DNA from: CAXBGS01 sp963975425
Lineage (GTDB): Bacteria; Planctomycetota; Planctomycetia; Pirellulales; Pirellulaceae
Assembly (NCBI GenBank): GCA_963975425.1
Contig: CAXBGS010000004.1
Span: 372,001 to 436,000 of the forward strand
DNA: 64,000 nt
Reading direction: 5' to 3'
The translations under genes and the position numbers were made by a program. Below are positions 37,084 to 45,697 of the stretch, one piece after another (position 1 is the stretch's first letter; every line of letters begins with the position of its first letter). Below the pieces are notes generated by a model. It searched no databases. It was not told the DNA's origin and saw nothing but the letters and a program-made list of their open reading frames with translations.

Positions 37084-37497
37084 CTAACGTTTGCTGAACT
37101 GAACGCCTCGGCGAGCACCGCGCAGACCAGGTTTCTTACGTTCTTTCATTCGCGAATCACGTGTCAAGAATCCGCCTTCTCGCAGCGGCTCGTGAAGCGA
37201 TTCGTTGTATCCGACTAAAGCACGCGCCAATCCCATGCGGACTGCGCCGCTTTGACCGGTCAGCCCGCCGCCATCGACACGAACGAGCACGTCAACGCTT
37301 TCGGCACACTCGGCAGCCTGCAGTGTCGCTTCGACGGCCTTTCGGTCTTGGTCGTTGACGAAGTACTCTTCGATCGGCTTTCGGTTGATGGTGATCTTGC
37401 CGCTGCCAGGGCGAACACGAACGCGTGCCACGCTGCTTTTGCGACGCCCCGTACCCAGGCAGTCGCCGTTGATTTTGTCTTTCTTTACCGCAACCAT
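37084..37497 (-). CDS. rpsI: 30S ribosomal protein S9
   Basis: The C-terminal signature DSRMKERKKPGLRGARRGVQFSKR contains the conserved KKxGxxxAR(R)xxQFSKR end of S9. The upstream stretch TGRRKSSVARVRVRPGSG matches the family start. It lies 4 bases after rplM, the usual rplM-rpsI pair, and binds 16S rRNA in the small subunit. Confidence 0.97.
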   Translation of the reverse strand: MVAVKKDKINGDCLGTGRRKSSVARVRVRPGSGKITINRKPIEEYFVNDQDRKAVEATLQAAECAESVDVLVRVDGGGLTGQSGAVRMGLARALVGYNESLHEPLREGGFLTRDSRMKERKKPGLRGARRGVQFSKR

Positions 37498-37501
37498 CCC
37501 G

Positions 37502-37951
37502 TCAAACCTTCTTGCTTGTGCGTTTTAATTCTTGAGGCTGCTGTGCAGCGTGCGGGTGCTCGGGCCCCGTATAAATCTTTAGTTTCTTGATCATTTGGCT
37601 GGCCAGTTTGTTCTTTGGCAACATCCGGCGCACGGCTTCGTGGATCAAATCTTCGGGCTTACGTTTTTGACGATCGCCATAGCTTTCCAGACGCAATCCG
37701 GGGTGCCCGGTGTACCACGTGTAGTGGCGAGCGTCCATTTTGCGGCCCGTCATCCCGACCTTTTCGGCGTTCACCACGACCACAAAGTCTCCACAATCGA
37801 CGTGCGGAGTGTACTCGGGGCGGTGCTTGCCCATCAGGATCACGGCAATATCGCTGGCAAGTCGGCCGAGCACTTCGTCAGCAGCGTCAACGACGTGCCA
37901 CTGTTGTTCGACTTGGCCGGTCTTGGCCATATAGGTTGGTTGAGCCACCAC
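37502..37951 (-). CDS. rplM: 50S ribosomal protein L13
   Basis: Family motifs are clear: WHVVDAADEVLGRLASDIA, LMGKHRPEYTPHVDCGDFV and YTGHPGLRLESYG; ends with the usual basic tail. L13 is an early 23S rRNA-binding protein. The start is GTG at 37951; an ATG at 37930 (MAKTGQVEQQW) would fit the family length better. First gene of the L13-S9 unit. Confidence 0.97.
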   Translation of the reverse strand: MVAQPTYMAKTGQVEQQWHVVDAADEVLGRLASDIAVILMGKHRPEYTPHVDCGDFVVVVNAEKVGMTGRKMDARHYTWYTGHPGLRLESYGDRQKRKPEDLIHEAVRRMLPKNKLASQMIKKLKIYTGPEHPHAAQQPQELKRTSKKV

Positions 37952-38254
37952 GGGACAGACTTCTATACAGTTAGGGAAAGACGCGGGAGGGACAATTCCT
38001 GGCTACAAACGCTGGGCAAGCCCTGCGTTGGGCAAGCCCGGTTCGGGGCGGACCGATATCGGCACCCTCGAGTCGCCTGTGAAGAATCGAGGAATGTATC
38101 GGCAGCGACGCCCACTGACAAGGCCTTTTGAGTGATTTGCCACCGAATGGCCCCAAACTTGCCGAAGAGGACTCCCGCGAATCGACGTTCACGCGCTTCG
38201 CCGGTGCAGCCCTATCCATCCAGCCCCGCTCGGGGCGGGGCCAGGCGAGCGAAG
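37952..38254. other. Intergenic region between rplM and photolyase genes
   Basis: About 300 bases. It holds an 11-base word TGGGCAAGCCC repeated at period 16 (38013 and 38029) and a GC-rich hairpin GCCCCGC-TCGGG-GCGGGGC (38223-38241) 14 bases past the photolyase stop. The hairpin has no T tract, so it is a weak terminator candidate. Confidence 0.45.
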
Positions 38255-39721
38255 CTAAACTTCCGAATTGCGTTGCAAGTAGTCATGCAAACGCAATTTT
38301 CGCCGAGCGCTATCGCTGGTCATGTAGCGGACGCTGCCGAAGACCGGCCGCTTTGGGCCCCAGGCTCGGTCGTATCGGCCCAGCACCCAAAAAATCCCGC
38401 TGTAGGAATTTGGGTCTCGACCATCGAGGCCGTACTTATTGTTCAAATGAACCATGACCTGCAAGGCTTCCTGCGGCGAACGCGTCCAGTGCAGGATTTT
38501 CTTGCCCCACAACATCCGCATGTAATTGTGCATCACGCCGTCACGAATGATCTGGCGCTGAGCCGCATTCCACAGTTCGTCGTGCGTCTGGGCATTTTCG
38601 AACTGCTCGAGTGAGTAGAGATACGGTCGCTCGGTATCGGCCTGCTCGGCATGCGTTGCCTTGGCCCAATCGGGCAGCGACTCGTATTTGTCGTACTGCT
38701 CAGGCTCGCGAAACGACAAATTGAAACCCATCTCTCGCCACGTCAGCACTTGATCCAGAAACGCTTCACCGCCTTGGCTGATGTTCCAAAATCCGTGATT
38801 TTTGCCGTTCGGGCTCGACGCCTTGTCAGGAGTCCAGTCCTCCTGATCCAACAGCCTTTCGACGATTTCGTGTGCCGCGATGTGCCCGAAATGAAGATGA
38901 GGACTCAATCCGGTCGTCGCGTCTTCATCGGGATGATTGCGATCATCACTGTATACGTCGATCGTTTGGTTCAAGAACCGCTTCAGTCGGCGGTGTGCTG
39001 CCGCCGAACCGCCGCGCACGACGGGACTGGGCCGCACCGAGTGATCAATGGGGATGTGGCTGAGCCCGTCACCGTCAATCAATTCATCCAAGTCGGCAGG
39101 CTTCCACCGCTTGGTGATCGATTTGGGCAGCGATGTGAGTAACGGCAGCTTGACGCGTGACAACGGATCCGGCTTGGGCGTCTCAAGCAAGACATCCAAA
39201 ATATTCTTTTGCATCCAGCGACGAAAACTGTGCGCGACCGTGAAAGTACGATCAGGCAATCGCAGCGGAATCACGCCATTGCTGTCGACCAATTCCAAAC
39301 GAGCCGGAATGCGATCTTTGACGGCGTCGATCATATGTGGCAAAAAGAAACACGGGTACTCGTCGGTGATGACGGTGCATGCCCGTTTGGCTAACTGATG
39401 CAGCAACGGCGTGCCGGCGCCGGGTTTAGGCTCGACGTAGGGAAAATACGTTACGGCCCGATTGGCAAGCGCCGCAGCGTTGTCGCGCATGCCTTCGATG
39501 ATAAAGTGATGAATTCGGTCGCTGGCCCATTGGTATCTCACCCGCAGCGGCTCGAACACCATCAACGGCTTGTCCAGCTGCTTGGCGACGTCGACGGCAT
39601 GCTGCAGCGAAAAGTTGTACCGAGTCCGGCGATTGGCAATCATCCAATAGAGGACATAGTCGCCGTCGCGGCGAATTTCGTGATCGTTGGCGAGCGAATG
39701 ACGATTTTCGGGAATAGACAT
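38255..39721 (-). CDS. Class II CPD photolyase-like protein
   Basis: A 488-residue FAD-binding photolyase. Class II hallmarks are the C-terminal strand MHNYMRMLWGKKILHW and LNNKYGLDGRDPNSYSG, close to the usual MHGYMRMYWAKKILEW and LNDRYELDGRDPNGY motifs. It begins MSIPENRHSL and the alpha/beta N-domain carries the antenna-type fold. It repairs UV-induced pyrimidine dimers using blue light. The duplicated motif at its 5' end (39720-39750) overlaps the start codon. Confidence 0.9.
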   Translation of the reverse strand: MSIPENRHSLANDHEIRRDGDYVLYWMIANRRTRYNFSLQHAVDVAKQLDKPLMVFEPLRVRYQWASDRIHHFIIEGMRDNAAALANRAVTYFPYVEPKPGAGTPLLHQLAKRACTVITDEYPCFFLPHMIDAVKDRIPARLELVDSNGVIPLRLPDRTFTVAHSFRRWMQKNILDVLLETPKPDPLSRVKLPLLTSLPKSITKRWKPADLDELIDGDGLSHIPIDHSVRPSPVVRGGSAAAHRRLKRFLNQTIDVYSDDRNHPDEDATTGLSPHLHFGHIAAHEIVERLLDQEDWTPDKASSPNGKNHGFWNISQGGEAFLDQVLTWREMGFNLSFREPEQYDKYESLPDWAKATHAEQADTERPYLYSLEQFENAQTHDELWNAAQRQIIRDGVMHNYMRMLWGKKILHWTRSPQEALQVMVHLNNKYGLDGRDPNSYSGIFWVLGRYDRAWGPKRPVFGSVRYMTSDSARRKLRLHDYLQRNSEV

Positions 39722-39750
39722 TGGCTGCTGGTGATCAATTGGCTGCTGGT
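39720..39750. repeat. Tandem duplication at the 5' end of the photolyase gene, period 18
   Basis: The 13-base word ATTGGCTGCTGGT occurs at 39720-39732 and 39738-39750. On the minus strand the second copy lies in the start codon and the first bases of the coding sequence upstream region, and no clear ribosome site remains visible between them. Confidence 0.7.
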
Positions 39751-39951
39751 CAATGACGGGATGTCTGACATCGCCGGATGGGGATCCTCGGCAACGTGCG
39801 GCGAATCATTTCGCCACAGCATGTTACCGGAAGGTCCAGCCAGGGGTTGAACAGAGCGCGATGCACATTTGAACCCGAGTCGTTGCGAGCGAAAAGCCAT
39901 CGCAATGGATTGGCAATGCCGAAGAATCCGTCCACCGCCTTGGGCTACTCT

Positions 39952-39988
39952 TGGCCCATCAACTCACTGGCCCATCAACTCACTGGCC
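39952..39988. repeat. 16-base tandem duplication spanning a stop codon
   Basis: Two perfect copies of TGGCCCATCAACTCAC (39952-39967 and 39968-39983), then TGGCC. The period of 16 is not a multiple of three, so the second pass of the unit is read in another frame and supplies the stop codon of the VWA gene (39964-39966). The predicted C-terminus of that protein (SELMGQ) is thus defined by the duplication. Confidence 0.85.
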
Positions 39989-42900
39989 TTGCGAACGATC
40001 CTTACAAACTCGGCTCGCAGGCCAAATTCATCATTTCCCACAGCCCCTTCGGCAGCCGACAAAACGTCACTGATCGTCCAGTTGCCTCGATAATCACTTC
40101 GCCGCAGCTGCATTCCGAATCCGGCGACGGCCGCCGCGAACCGTGTATCCACATCGGCGTCGGCGAACACCGCTTCATTATCCGTCACGGGAAAATCGAT
40201 CAACGTACTTTTGTCCCCATCGGGCTGCTTGTATCGCAGCTTGACCGTGACCGTCTCGTTACTGCTGGCCGTATCGGTCGGCTGCAGTTTGGTTTGGTAC
40301 CTCAGCGGATCCACTTCCGGACGACTCGCGTCCGCATCGACACCGGCCGGCACGATTTCGTACAACGCGGTGACCTCGTGGCCGGCACCAATCTCACCGG
40401 CGTCTTTCTTGTCATCGTTGAAGTCTTCTTTGGCGAGAATTCGATTCTCGTATCCGATCAAGCGGTACGACGAAACCTTCGCGGGATTGAATTCGACCTG
40501 CAGCTTGACGTCTTTGGCAATCGTCACCAAGGTCGCACTGGCCTGATCGACCAAGACCTTGCGAGCCTCATTCTCGGTGTCGATGAAAGCGTAATTTCCA
40601 TTTCCGCGTGCACTGATTTTTTCCAGCATTGCGTCGTTGTGGTTCCCCATCCCGAAACCGAGCACTGATAGAAAGACGCCGCCTTTTGACTCTCGCTCGA
40701 CCATCCTAACCAACTCGTCGGTGCCGGTCGTGCCGACGTTGAAATCCCCATCGGTACACAAGATGACCCGGTTCACACCGCTGGGAATAAAATTATCTCG
40801 AGCGGTTTGATAAGCCAGGGCAATCCCCGCGCCGCCGTTGGTGCTGCCACCAGCTGACAAACGCGTCAGTGCACTTTTCACCACTGCGCCTTTCTTGCCA
40901 ACCTTGGTCGAATCCAACACCAGTCCCGCCGATCCGGCGTAGACGACGATCGCAACACGATCCTTTTTGTTCAACCGATCGGCCAGCATCTTCATGCCCT
41001 GCAGGACGAGCGGAAGTTTGTTGTGGGCGTTCATCGATCCGCTGGTGTCAATCAGGAACACTAAATTGCACCGGGGACGCTCTTTCGCGTTCATTTCCTT
41101 GCCTTTGATCGCGATACGAGCCAAACGATGCTGCTCGTTCCAAGGGCAACCGGTGATGACCGCACGCGCGGCAAAAGGATGATCGGAATCCTCACTCGGC
41201 GATTCGTACCCATAATCAAAGTAGTTGACCATTTCTTCGATTCGAACCGCGTCGGGCCGAGGCAATTGGTTTGCACGCATCAAGAAATCTCGCGTCTTGC
41301 TATAGCTTGCGGTATCAACATCCACCGAGAATGTACTGAGGGGATGTTCGCTGACGCGTTTGAACGGGTTGTCCGTGATCGGTTCGAACTGATCACCCGA
41401 TTTACCGGGCCCGGTGCCATCGGGATGAGCAGAGCTGAAATCCGTCGTCTCATTTGCACCAAAGCCCAGCGGGGCCGGCGCGATATTCGTGGCTGGGGGA
41501 ATGAATTTTGATTGCGACTGCATTTCGTGCAGACGCGTTCGCACGGTGCCACTGCTAGGCGTCGCCGCGGCAGCGCGTCCGCCATACGCTGCGCCCGCCG
41601 CCGGCGCCGCACCCGGCGAATCCGGTGCGGCAGGACTGGGCATTGCGGGCGCGAGGCCGGCCATTCGGGGTTCAGCAGTCAGCGAAGGCGCCGAAAAATC
41701 CAACGAGTTTTTCTCGCCAACATTCTTGCTCAGCCCTTCTTCGAGCGAGAAACGTTCCCCGGGCGACTGGGACGGAACCAGCCCCTTCGCTGACTTGAGC
41801 TGCGAACCCGGAGCCTCGGTCATCGGCTCGTCATGAGTCATCGAGGATTGCTTATCACCGATCGCGACCGAATCAAGTTCTCCCGGAGCGACTGCATACG
41901 CATCTGACTTGGACTTCATCGCCGATTGCTGTTGCCCCAGCATCGCTTTGGCACGTTCGACGTCCTGTTTCCTACCCCGCAAGACGACCGCTCCATCGGA
42001 CTGGAGCGAACCACTCAGGTCGCTTGAATCTGAGAATGGCCGATCAGCCGAAGTTGCCGGAGCGGGCGCGACATGCCGACGCACGGACTCACTGGATGCT
42101 ATCTCACTGGACGCCATCTTTCGCCCATCGCGAACGACTCCGTCGACCGCTGGATCATCGCCACGACCTAAACCCTGTCCGGCGGCGAATGGGCGGGACA
42201 TTGCAGAACGTTCCGCAGTTGACTTTGACTCCGATGCATCCGACGGCACCTGAGACGCAACCCAAACATCGTCGAACGCAGACTCATCTTCGGATTCCGC
42301 CGATTCGGCTACTTCTCGCTCTGCTGGAACGCTGTACCCGCCGGCCACGGTCATGTCCTTGCCGGCCGCACTTTCACCCCGCGCTGCCTCGAGAGACTCT
42401 TCCTCGCTGACACCGAAGACGTCTTGTTCCGCATCGGCGTCGGCACCGACACCGGATCGCAGCGACGCCCCAGTCGACACAGAGCCTGTCGACACAGAGC
42501 CGGACGAAGCAGAACCGGACGAAGACTCGCGCGAAGATTGCAGGGGTGATTGCGATTCCGATTGATCGGCTTGCTGCATGGCGATTTCGGCATCCTGGCG
42601 AGCAAGCCGCGGAGCGATCCCTAACAGCAACAACAACGTGGCGGCGATGGCCATGATCGCAAGCGGCAATCGCGATGAACGATCGCCAGCTGCTGACGAA
42701 ATCTCGACGCTGGGTTCACCCGCCAGGACGCTGGGTTCGCTCGCCAGGACGCTGGGTTCACCCGCCAGGATGGCGTCGCGTCGTTCGTCGTCCAGCCGTG
42801 GCGCCGGTGTGTCCACGTTCAGTTCGTTCACATAAAGCTCACCCAATTGCGATGTCACTCGGCGAGCATCATCGACGGCGGTGGCAAGTTGCGGATTGGT

Positions 42901-42996
42901 TTGGAGCTCTCGTTCGAACTCCGCTCGCTGCTCGGGCGACAACTCATCCAGCACATAGGATGTGATTCGCGGATCGTTCCAGATGGATTCAGACAT
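39964..42996 (-). CDS. VWA-domain protein (YfbK-like) with anti-sigma-like N-terminus
   Basis: A 1010-residue protein. Residues 1-60 resemble the N-terminal alpha-helical domain of anti-sigma factors (DPRITSYVLDELSPEQRAEF). There is one membrane span at ~110-129 (LPLAIMAIAATLLLLLGIAP), then a long low-complexity Ser/Ala region. The YfbK-type block follows (FSVDVDTASYSKTRDFLMRA) with a VWA domain: MIDAS DTSGSMN near residue 645 and a C-terminal YfbK-associated domain. It lies directly downstream of an ECF sigma gene, so the N-terminus may hold that sigma factor. Role of the VWA part unknown. Confidence 0.85.
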   Translation of the reverse strand: MSESIWNDPRITSYVLDELSPEQRAEFERELQTNPQLATAVDDARRVTSQLGELYVNELNVDTPAPRLDDERRDAILAGEPSVLASEPSVLAGEPSVEISSAAGDRSSRLPLAIMAIAATLLLLLGIAPRLARQDAEIAMQQADQSESQSPLQSSRESSSGSASSGSVSTGSVSTGASLRSGVGADADAEQDVFGVSEEESLEAARGESAAGKDMTVAGGYSVPAEREVAESAESEDESAFDDVWVASQVPSDASESKSTAERSAMSRPFAAGQGLGRGDDPAVDGVVRDGRKMASSEIASSESVRRHVAPAPATSADRPFSDSSDLSGSLQSDGAVVLRGRKQDVERAKAMLGQQQSAMKSKSDAYAVAPGELDSVAIGDKQSSMTHDEPMTEAPGSQLKSAKGLVPSQSPGERFSLEEGLSKNVGEKNSLDFSAPSLTAEPRMAGLAPAMPSPAAPDSPGAAPAAGAAYGGRAAAATPSSGTVRTRLHEMQSQSKFIPPATNIAPAPLGFGANETTDFSSAHPDGTGPGKSGDQFEPITDNPFKRVSEHPLSTFSVDVDTASYSKTRDFLMRANQLPRPDAVRIEEMVNYFDYGYESPSEDSDHPFAARAVITGCPWNEQHRLARIAIKGKEMNAKERPRCNLVFLIDTSGSMNAHNKLPLVLQGMKMLADRLNKKDRVAIVVYAGSAGLVLDSTKVGKKGAVVKSALTRLSAGGSTNGGAGIALAYQTARDNFIPSGVNRVILCTDGDFNVGTTGTDELVRMVERESKGGVFLSVLGFGMGNHNDAMLEKISARGNGNYAFIDTENEARKVLVDQASATLVTIAKDVKLQVEFNPAKVSSYRLIGYENRILAKEDFNDDKKDAGEIGAGHEVTALYEIVPAGVDADASRPEVDPLRYQTKLQPTDTASSNETVTVKLRYKQPDGDKSTLIDFPVTDNEAVFADADVDTRFAAAVAGFGMQLRRSDYRGNWTISDVLSAAEGAVGNDEFGLRAEFVRIVRKASELMGQ
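42471..42530. repeat. In-frame low-complexity repeats in the VWA gene
   Basis: On the minus strand the encoded stretch is a run of Ser/Gly/Ala/Val/Thr units (SGSASSGSVSTGSVSTG). The DNA shows partial duplications of a 12-15-base word. In-frame repeat expansion of a linker is the simplest reading. Confidence 0.7.
42715..42777. repeat. 21-base tandem repeat (three copies) in the VWA gene
   Basis: Three tandem copies of a 21-base unit encode AGEPSVL/ASEPSVL/AGEPSVE on the minus strand. The unit is in-frame and lies in the linker between the anti-sigma-like domain and the membrane span, so copy number could change linker length without breaking the protein. Confidence 0.85.
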
Positions 42997-43137
42997 TTGA
43001 TGACTCGTGTATGTTCGTTGGTTTTGACTCGACGTTCCGGTTCGATCCGTCGTGTATTCTTGTCAGTGGCTCGGCCGATTCTGGCCAGCCATCGCTGTTG
43101 GCTGTGACGACCCATCCAGCCGATTTCGGCCGGCGCG

Positions 43138-43719
43138 TTACCCACTGACCGCGAGTGAATCACGGAGATTGCGAACGGCTTCGTGCAAATGAAAACCGAC
43201 GTTGCTGACGGTCAGTCCCGTGACGTCGGCGATTTCGCGATAGGTCAGTCCGGCCTGCATCCGCAGCCGGACCACCTCTTGTTGTCGCGGCGTCAGACGA
43301 TCGACCAATGCGGCCAATTGAATTTTGTCCTCGCTGTCGCTGGCCACCTGAACCGCATCGGGCGCGGGGTCGGGAAGCGGAACTTGCGACGCATCAATGG
43401 GCGTCGCACGTTGGGTTCGTTGCATATCTATCACCCGGCTTCGGCACACGGAAAAAAGCCAAGCTGCGACGCGTGATTCGATCTTCTGGCGATCTTCGCG
43501 GCACAGGCGCAGGAACGTCTCCTGCACCGCATCCTGGGCACCCTGCCAGTCACCGCTCAACATGCGATTCGCATACGCCAACAGTGGCCGTTCAAATCGA
43601 TCAACGATGTCGCTGACCGCGTCAGCGGACCAGGCGGTACAGTCTTGCCGAGAGACAGACTGTTTACCTTGGCCCGCCGGCGGCTCATTGGGCTCCGCTG
43701 GCGGCGTATCGCTGAGCAT
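43138..43719 (-). CDS. ECF RNA polymerase sigma factor
   Basis: 193 residues with region 2 (FERPLLAYANRMLSGDWQGA, then WLFSVCRSRVID) and region 4 (LTPRQQEVVRLRMQAGLTYREIADV) in the ECF arrangement. The upstream part is a short Pro/Gln-rich leader. The start at 43719 is ATG. Its product likely interacts with the anti-sigma-like N-terminus encoded by the next gene on the same strand, 141 bases downstream. Confidence 0.93.
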   Translation of the reverse strand: MLSDTPPAEPNEPPAGQGKQSVSRQDCTAWSADAVSDIVDRFERPLLAYANRMLSGDWQGAQDAVQETFLRLCREDRQKIESRVAAWLFSVCRSRVIDMQRTQRATPIDASQVPLPDPAPDAVQVASDSEDKIQLAALVDRLTPRQQEVVRLRMQAGLTYREIADVTGLTVSNVGFHLHEAVRNLRDSLAVSG

Positions 43720-43993
43720 GCTGTTCGCGGTGGTGACGAGGAAAATACAAGGATGCGGCTCACTGGGCTAACGAACCCCGGCGAACTTTATTAGGCAAAC
43801 TTAGTGGATTTTCTTGACGAACAGGAAAGCGACGGGTTTCCGGTGCTGGCCCGGAAATAAACTTCCGCCGCAAAACTCCCTTGACCCCAACACCGCCGTC
43901 AAGCTAATCCAGAGAGCGAAACCCGCTCGATCCGATCACGGATCGCCCGCGAAGGCCCACACCAGCATTTTTTGACCATGGAAGGTTGTGAAA

Positions 43994-45154
43994 ATGGCGA
44001 ACTCCGATGCCAACGTCCCGCTGTTGGATATCAACCGCGATAATCGCCCTCATCGAGAAGAGTTTATCGAAGCCTTGACCGAGGTTTTCGATAGCGGACG
44101 CTTCTTATTCGGTCCGGACGTGACCCAGCTGGAACAAGAAATCGCCAGCTATTGTCAAGTCGATAATGCGATCGGATGCGCCTCGGGCAGCGACGCATTG
44201 CTGTTGGCACTGATGTCGCTGAACATCGGTCCCGGCGACGAAGTCATTGTCCCCAGCTTTACGTTCTTTGCATCGGTCAGCTGTATCACTCGGCTGGGCG
44301 CGACACCCGTCTTTGTCGACATCCGACCCGACACATTCAACATCGATCCGGATGTAATCGAACAGGCAATCACACCGCGAACCAAAGCGATCATTCCTGT
44401 TCACCTGTTCGGACAGTGCGCCGAGATCGACCGAATCTGCCAGATCGCCGGTGACCACGACATCGCCGTGGTCGAAGATGCCGCACAAGCGATCGGCGCG
44501 GCTTATCACTCGCGTCCGGCTGGCAGCTGGGGCGCGATCGGATGCTTCAGTTTTTATCCCACGAAAAATCTGGGCGGCATGGGCGATGGCGGCATGCTGA
44601 CGAGCAACGATGCCGGCACCGCAGACCGCCTGCGTTTGTTCGCTGCCCACGGCATGCGACCTCGGTACCATCATCAAGTCGTCGGCATCAACAGTCGGCT
44701 CGACACATTCCAGGCAGCCGTCTTACGAGTCAAGCTGAAACACTTACCTGAAGCGACCGAGAATCGATCGGCCATCGCTTCACGTTATGACCGCATGCTG
44801 GCGGACGCGGATTTAGTCGGTGGCGACGGTGTCACCTTGCCGCACCGCGACAAGAACGCGCTGCACGTCTGGAATCAGTACGCGATCCGAATCGGCGGAG
44901 GCCGACGTGACGCGCTGCGTGCTTACCTAAGCGAACAGGGTGTCAGCAGCGAAATCTACTATCCGATCCCCGTGCATCGCCAAGCGTGCTACGCGCACTT
45001 GGACTGCGGCGACGAGAATTTGGTCGAGACGAATCGAGCGTGTGAAGAGATTCTAAATCTGCCGATTTTCCCGAGCCTGACCGAGGCCGAGCAATCGCGG
45101 GTCGTGGAAATGATCGCGAACTACTATCGCACGCAAGCCCGAATCGCGGCCTAA
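43994..45154 (+). CDS. DegT/DnrJ/EryC1/StrS aminotransferase
   Basis: A PLP-dependent sugar aminotransferase: the PLP lysine lies in SFYPTKNLGGMGDGG (about residue 190). Other motifs are GCASGSDALLLALMSLNIGP, VPSFTFFASVSCITRLGATP and VEDAAQAIGAAY. GGAAGG precedes the ATG by about 8 bases, which favours 43994 over the in-frame GTG at 43988. Such enzymes make amino sugars for surface glycans or secondary metabolites. No other sugar genes lie nearby, so its pathway is not readable. Confidence 0.92.
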   Translation: MANSDANVPLLDINRDNRPHREEFIEALTEVFDSGRFLFGPDVTQLEQEIASYCQVDNAIGCASGSDALLLALMSLNIGPGDEVIVPSFTFFASVSCITRLGATPVFVDIRPDTFNIDPDVIEQAITPRTKAIIPVHLFGQCAEIDRICQIAGDHDIAVVEDAAQAIGAAYHSRPAGSWGAIGCFSFYPTKNLGGMGDGGMLTSNDAGTADRLRLFAAHGMRPRYHHQVVGINSRLDTFQAAVLRVKLKHLPEATENRSAIASRYDRMLADADLVGGDGVTLPHRDKNALHVWNQYAIRIGGGRRDALRAYLSEQGVSSEIYYPIPVHRQACYAHLDCGDENLVETNRACEEILNLPIFPSLTEAEQSRVVEMIANYYRTQARIAA

Positions 45155-45173
45155 ACGGTCGCGGCCTACACGG
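45144..45173. repeat. 15-base tandem duplication spanning the aminotransferase stop codon
   Basis: TCGCGGCCTAAACGG (45144-45158) and TCGCGGCCTACACGG (45159-45173), 14 of 15 identical. The stop TAA (45152-45154) of the DegT gene lies in the first copy; the second carries TAC at that place. Confidence 0.8.
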
Positions 45174-45285
45174 CCGCGGTACAAGGCGAGAACCCGAACG
45201 CTGCAGAGCGTTCTGAAGCGGCCATCGTTTTTCAAAGGCGGCTCGCTGATTCCACAACAAGGTTTCGGTGAGTGCTAACTCTCAG

Positions 45286-45330
45286 CGTGCCCAGACACAG
45301 GTAACGTGCCCAGACACAGGTAACGTTACC
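45286..45330. repeat. Perfect 19-base tandem duplication with adjacent palindrome
   Basis: CGTGCCCAGACACAGGTAA occurs twice head to tail (45286-45304, 45305-45323) with no mismatch. The end of copy two forms a perfect 12-base palindrome GGTAACGTTACC (45319-45330). It lies between two convergent genes. Confidence 0.85.
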
Positions 45331-45368
45331 TCGCGAGGGGTTAGTCGATACCAGTTGGCTGATGGAGC

Positions 45369-45409
45369 AAAAAAAAACGCCTCGCAAACATGCTTGCTTG
45401 CGAGGCGTC
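45369..45409 (-). terminator. Intrinsic terminator for the small minus-strand gene
   Basis: An 11-base perfect stem (ACGCCTCGCAA at 45377-45387 pairs with TTGCGAGGCGT at 45399-45409), loop of 11, with a run of nine A on the plus strand just before it. Read on the minus strand this is a stem followed by a T tract, a classic rho-independent terminator. It lies 63 bases beyond the stop of the minus-strand gene. Confidence 0.9.
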
Positions 45410-45472
45410 TGGGTCGAATCGTCGGGTGGAACGATCATGACTGCGGGCGGAGCGTTCGCTCCAGGCACGATC

Positions 45473-45697
45473 TTACTCGCGAGGGCGGATCGCACCGGTC
45501 AGACCGCTGTAATCGACGCGGTCGGTCGTGTGCCACAGCGGTTGTCCCAACTCGACTCGCTTGCGGAGGACTTCGATCTTTTCGTCGCTGCCCGCGGGTG
45601 CATCGGTGGGTGTGAACTGCTCATCCAGCTTGGGGACAAAATCTTCGTCGTGTCCGTAACGCAGGATGGCTTCGAAAACGTTTTTGCACTGACTCAT
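45473..45697 (-). CDS. Small conserved-looking hypothetical protein
   Basis: A 74-residue protein (MSQCKNVFEAILRYGHDEDF..., ending DRVDYSGLTGAIRPRE). I do not assign a function. The well-formed terminator downstream and the GGAAG site upstream support a real gene. From memory the C-terminal segment is seen in other planctomycete small proteins, which I could not check. Confidence 0.7.
   Translation of the reverse strand: MSQCKNVFEAILRYGHDEDFVPKLDEQFTPTDAPAGSDEKIEVLRKRVELGQPLWHTTDRVDYSGLTGAIRPRE

Noticed and set aside
38223..38241. GC-rich hairpin after the photolyase gene as intrinsic terminator
   Set aside because: Stem is strong but there is no T tract on either strand, so I did not call it a terminator.
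43994..45154. DegT aminotransferase as part of a surface-glycan or secondary-metabolite cluster
   Set aside because: No glycosyltransferase, nucleotidyltransferase or other pathway genes lie next to it.
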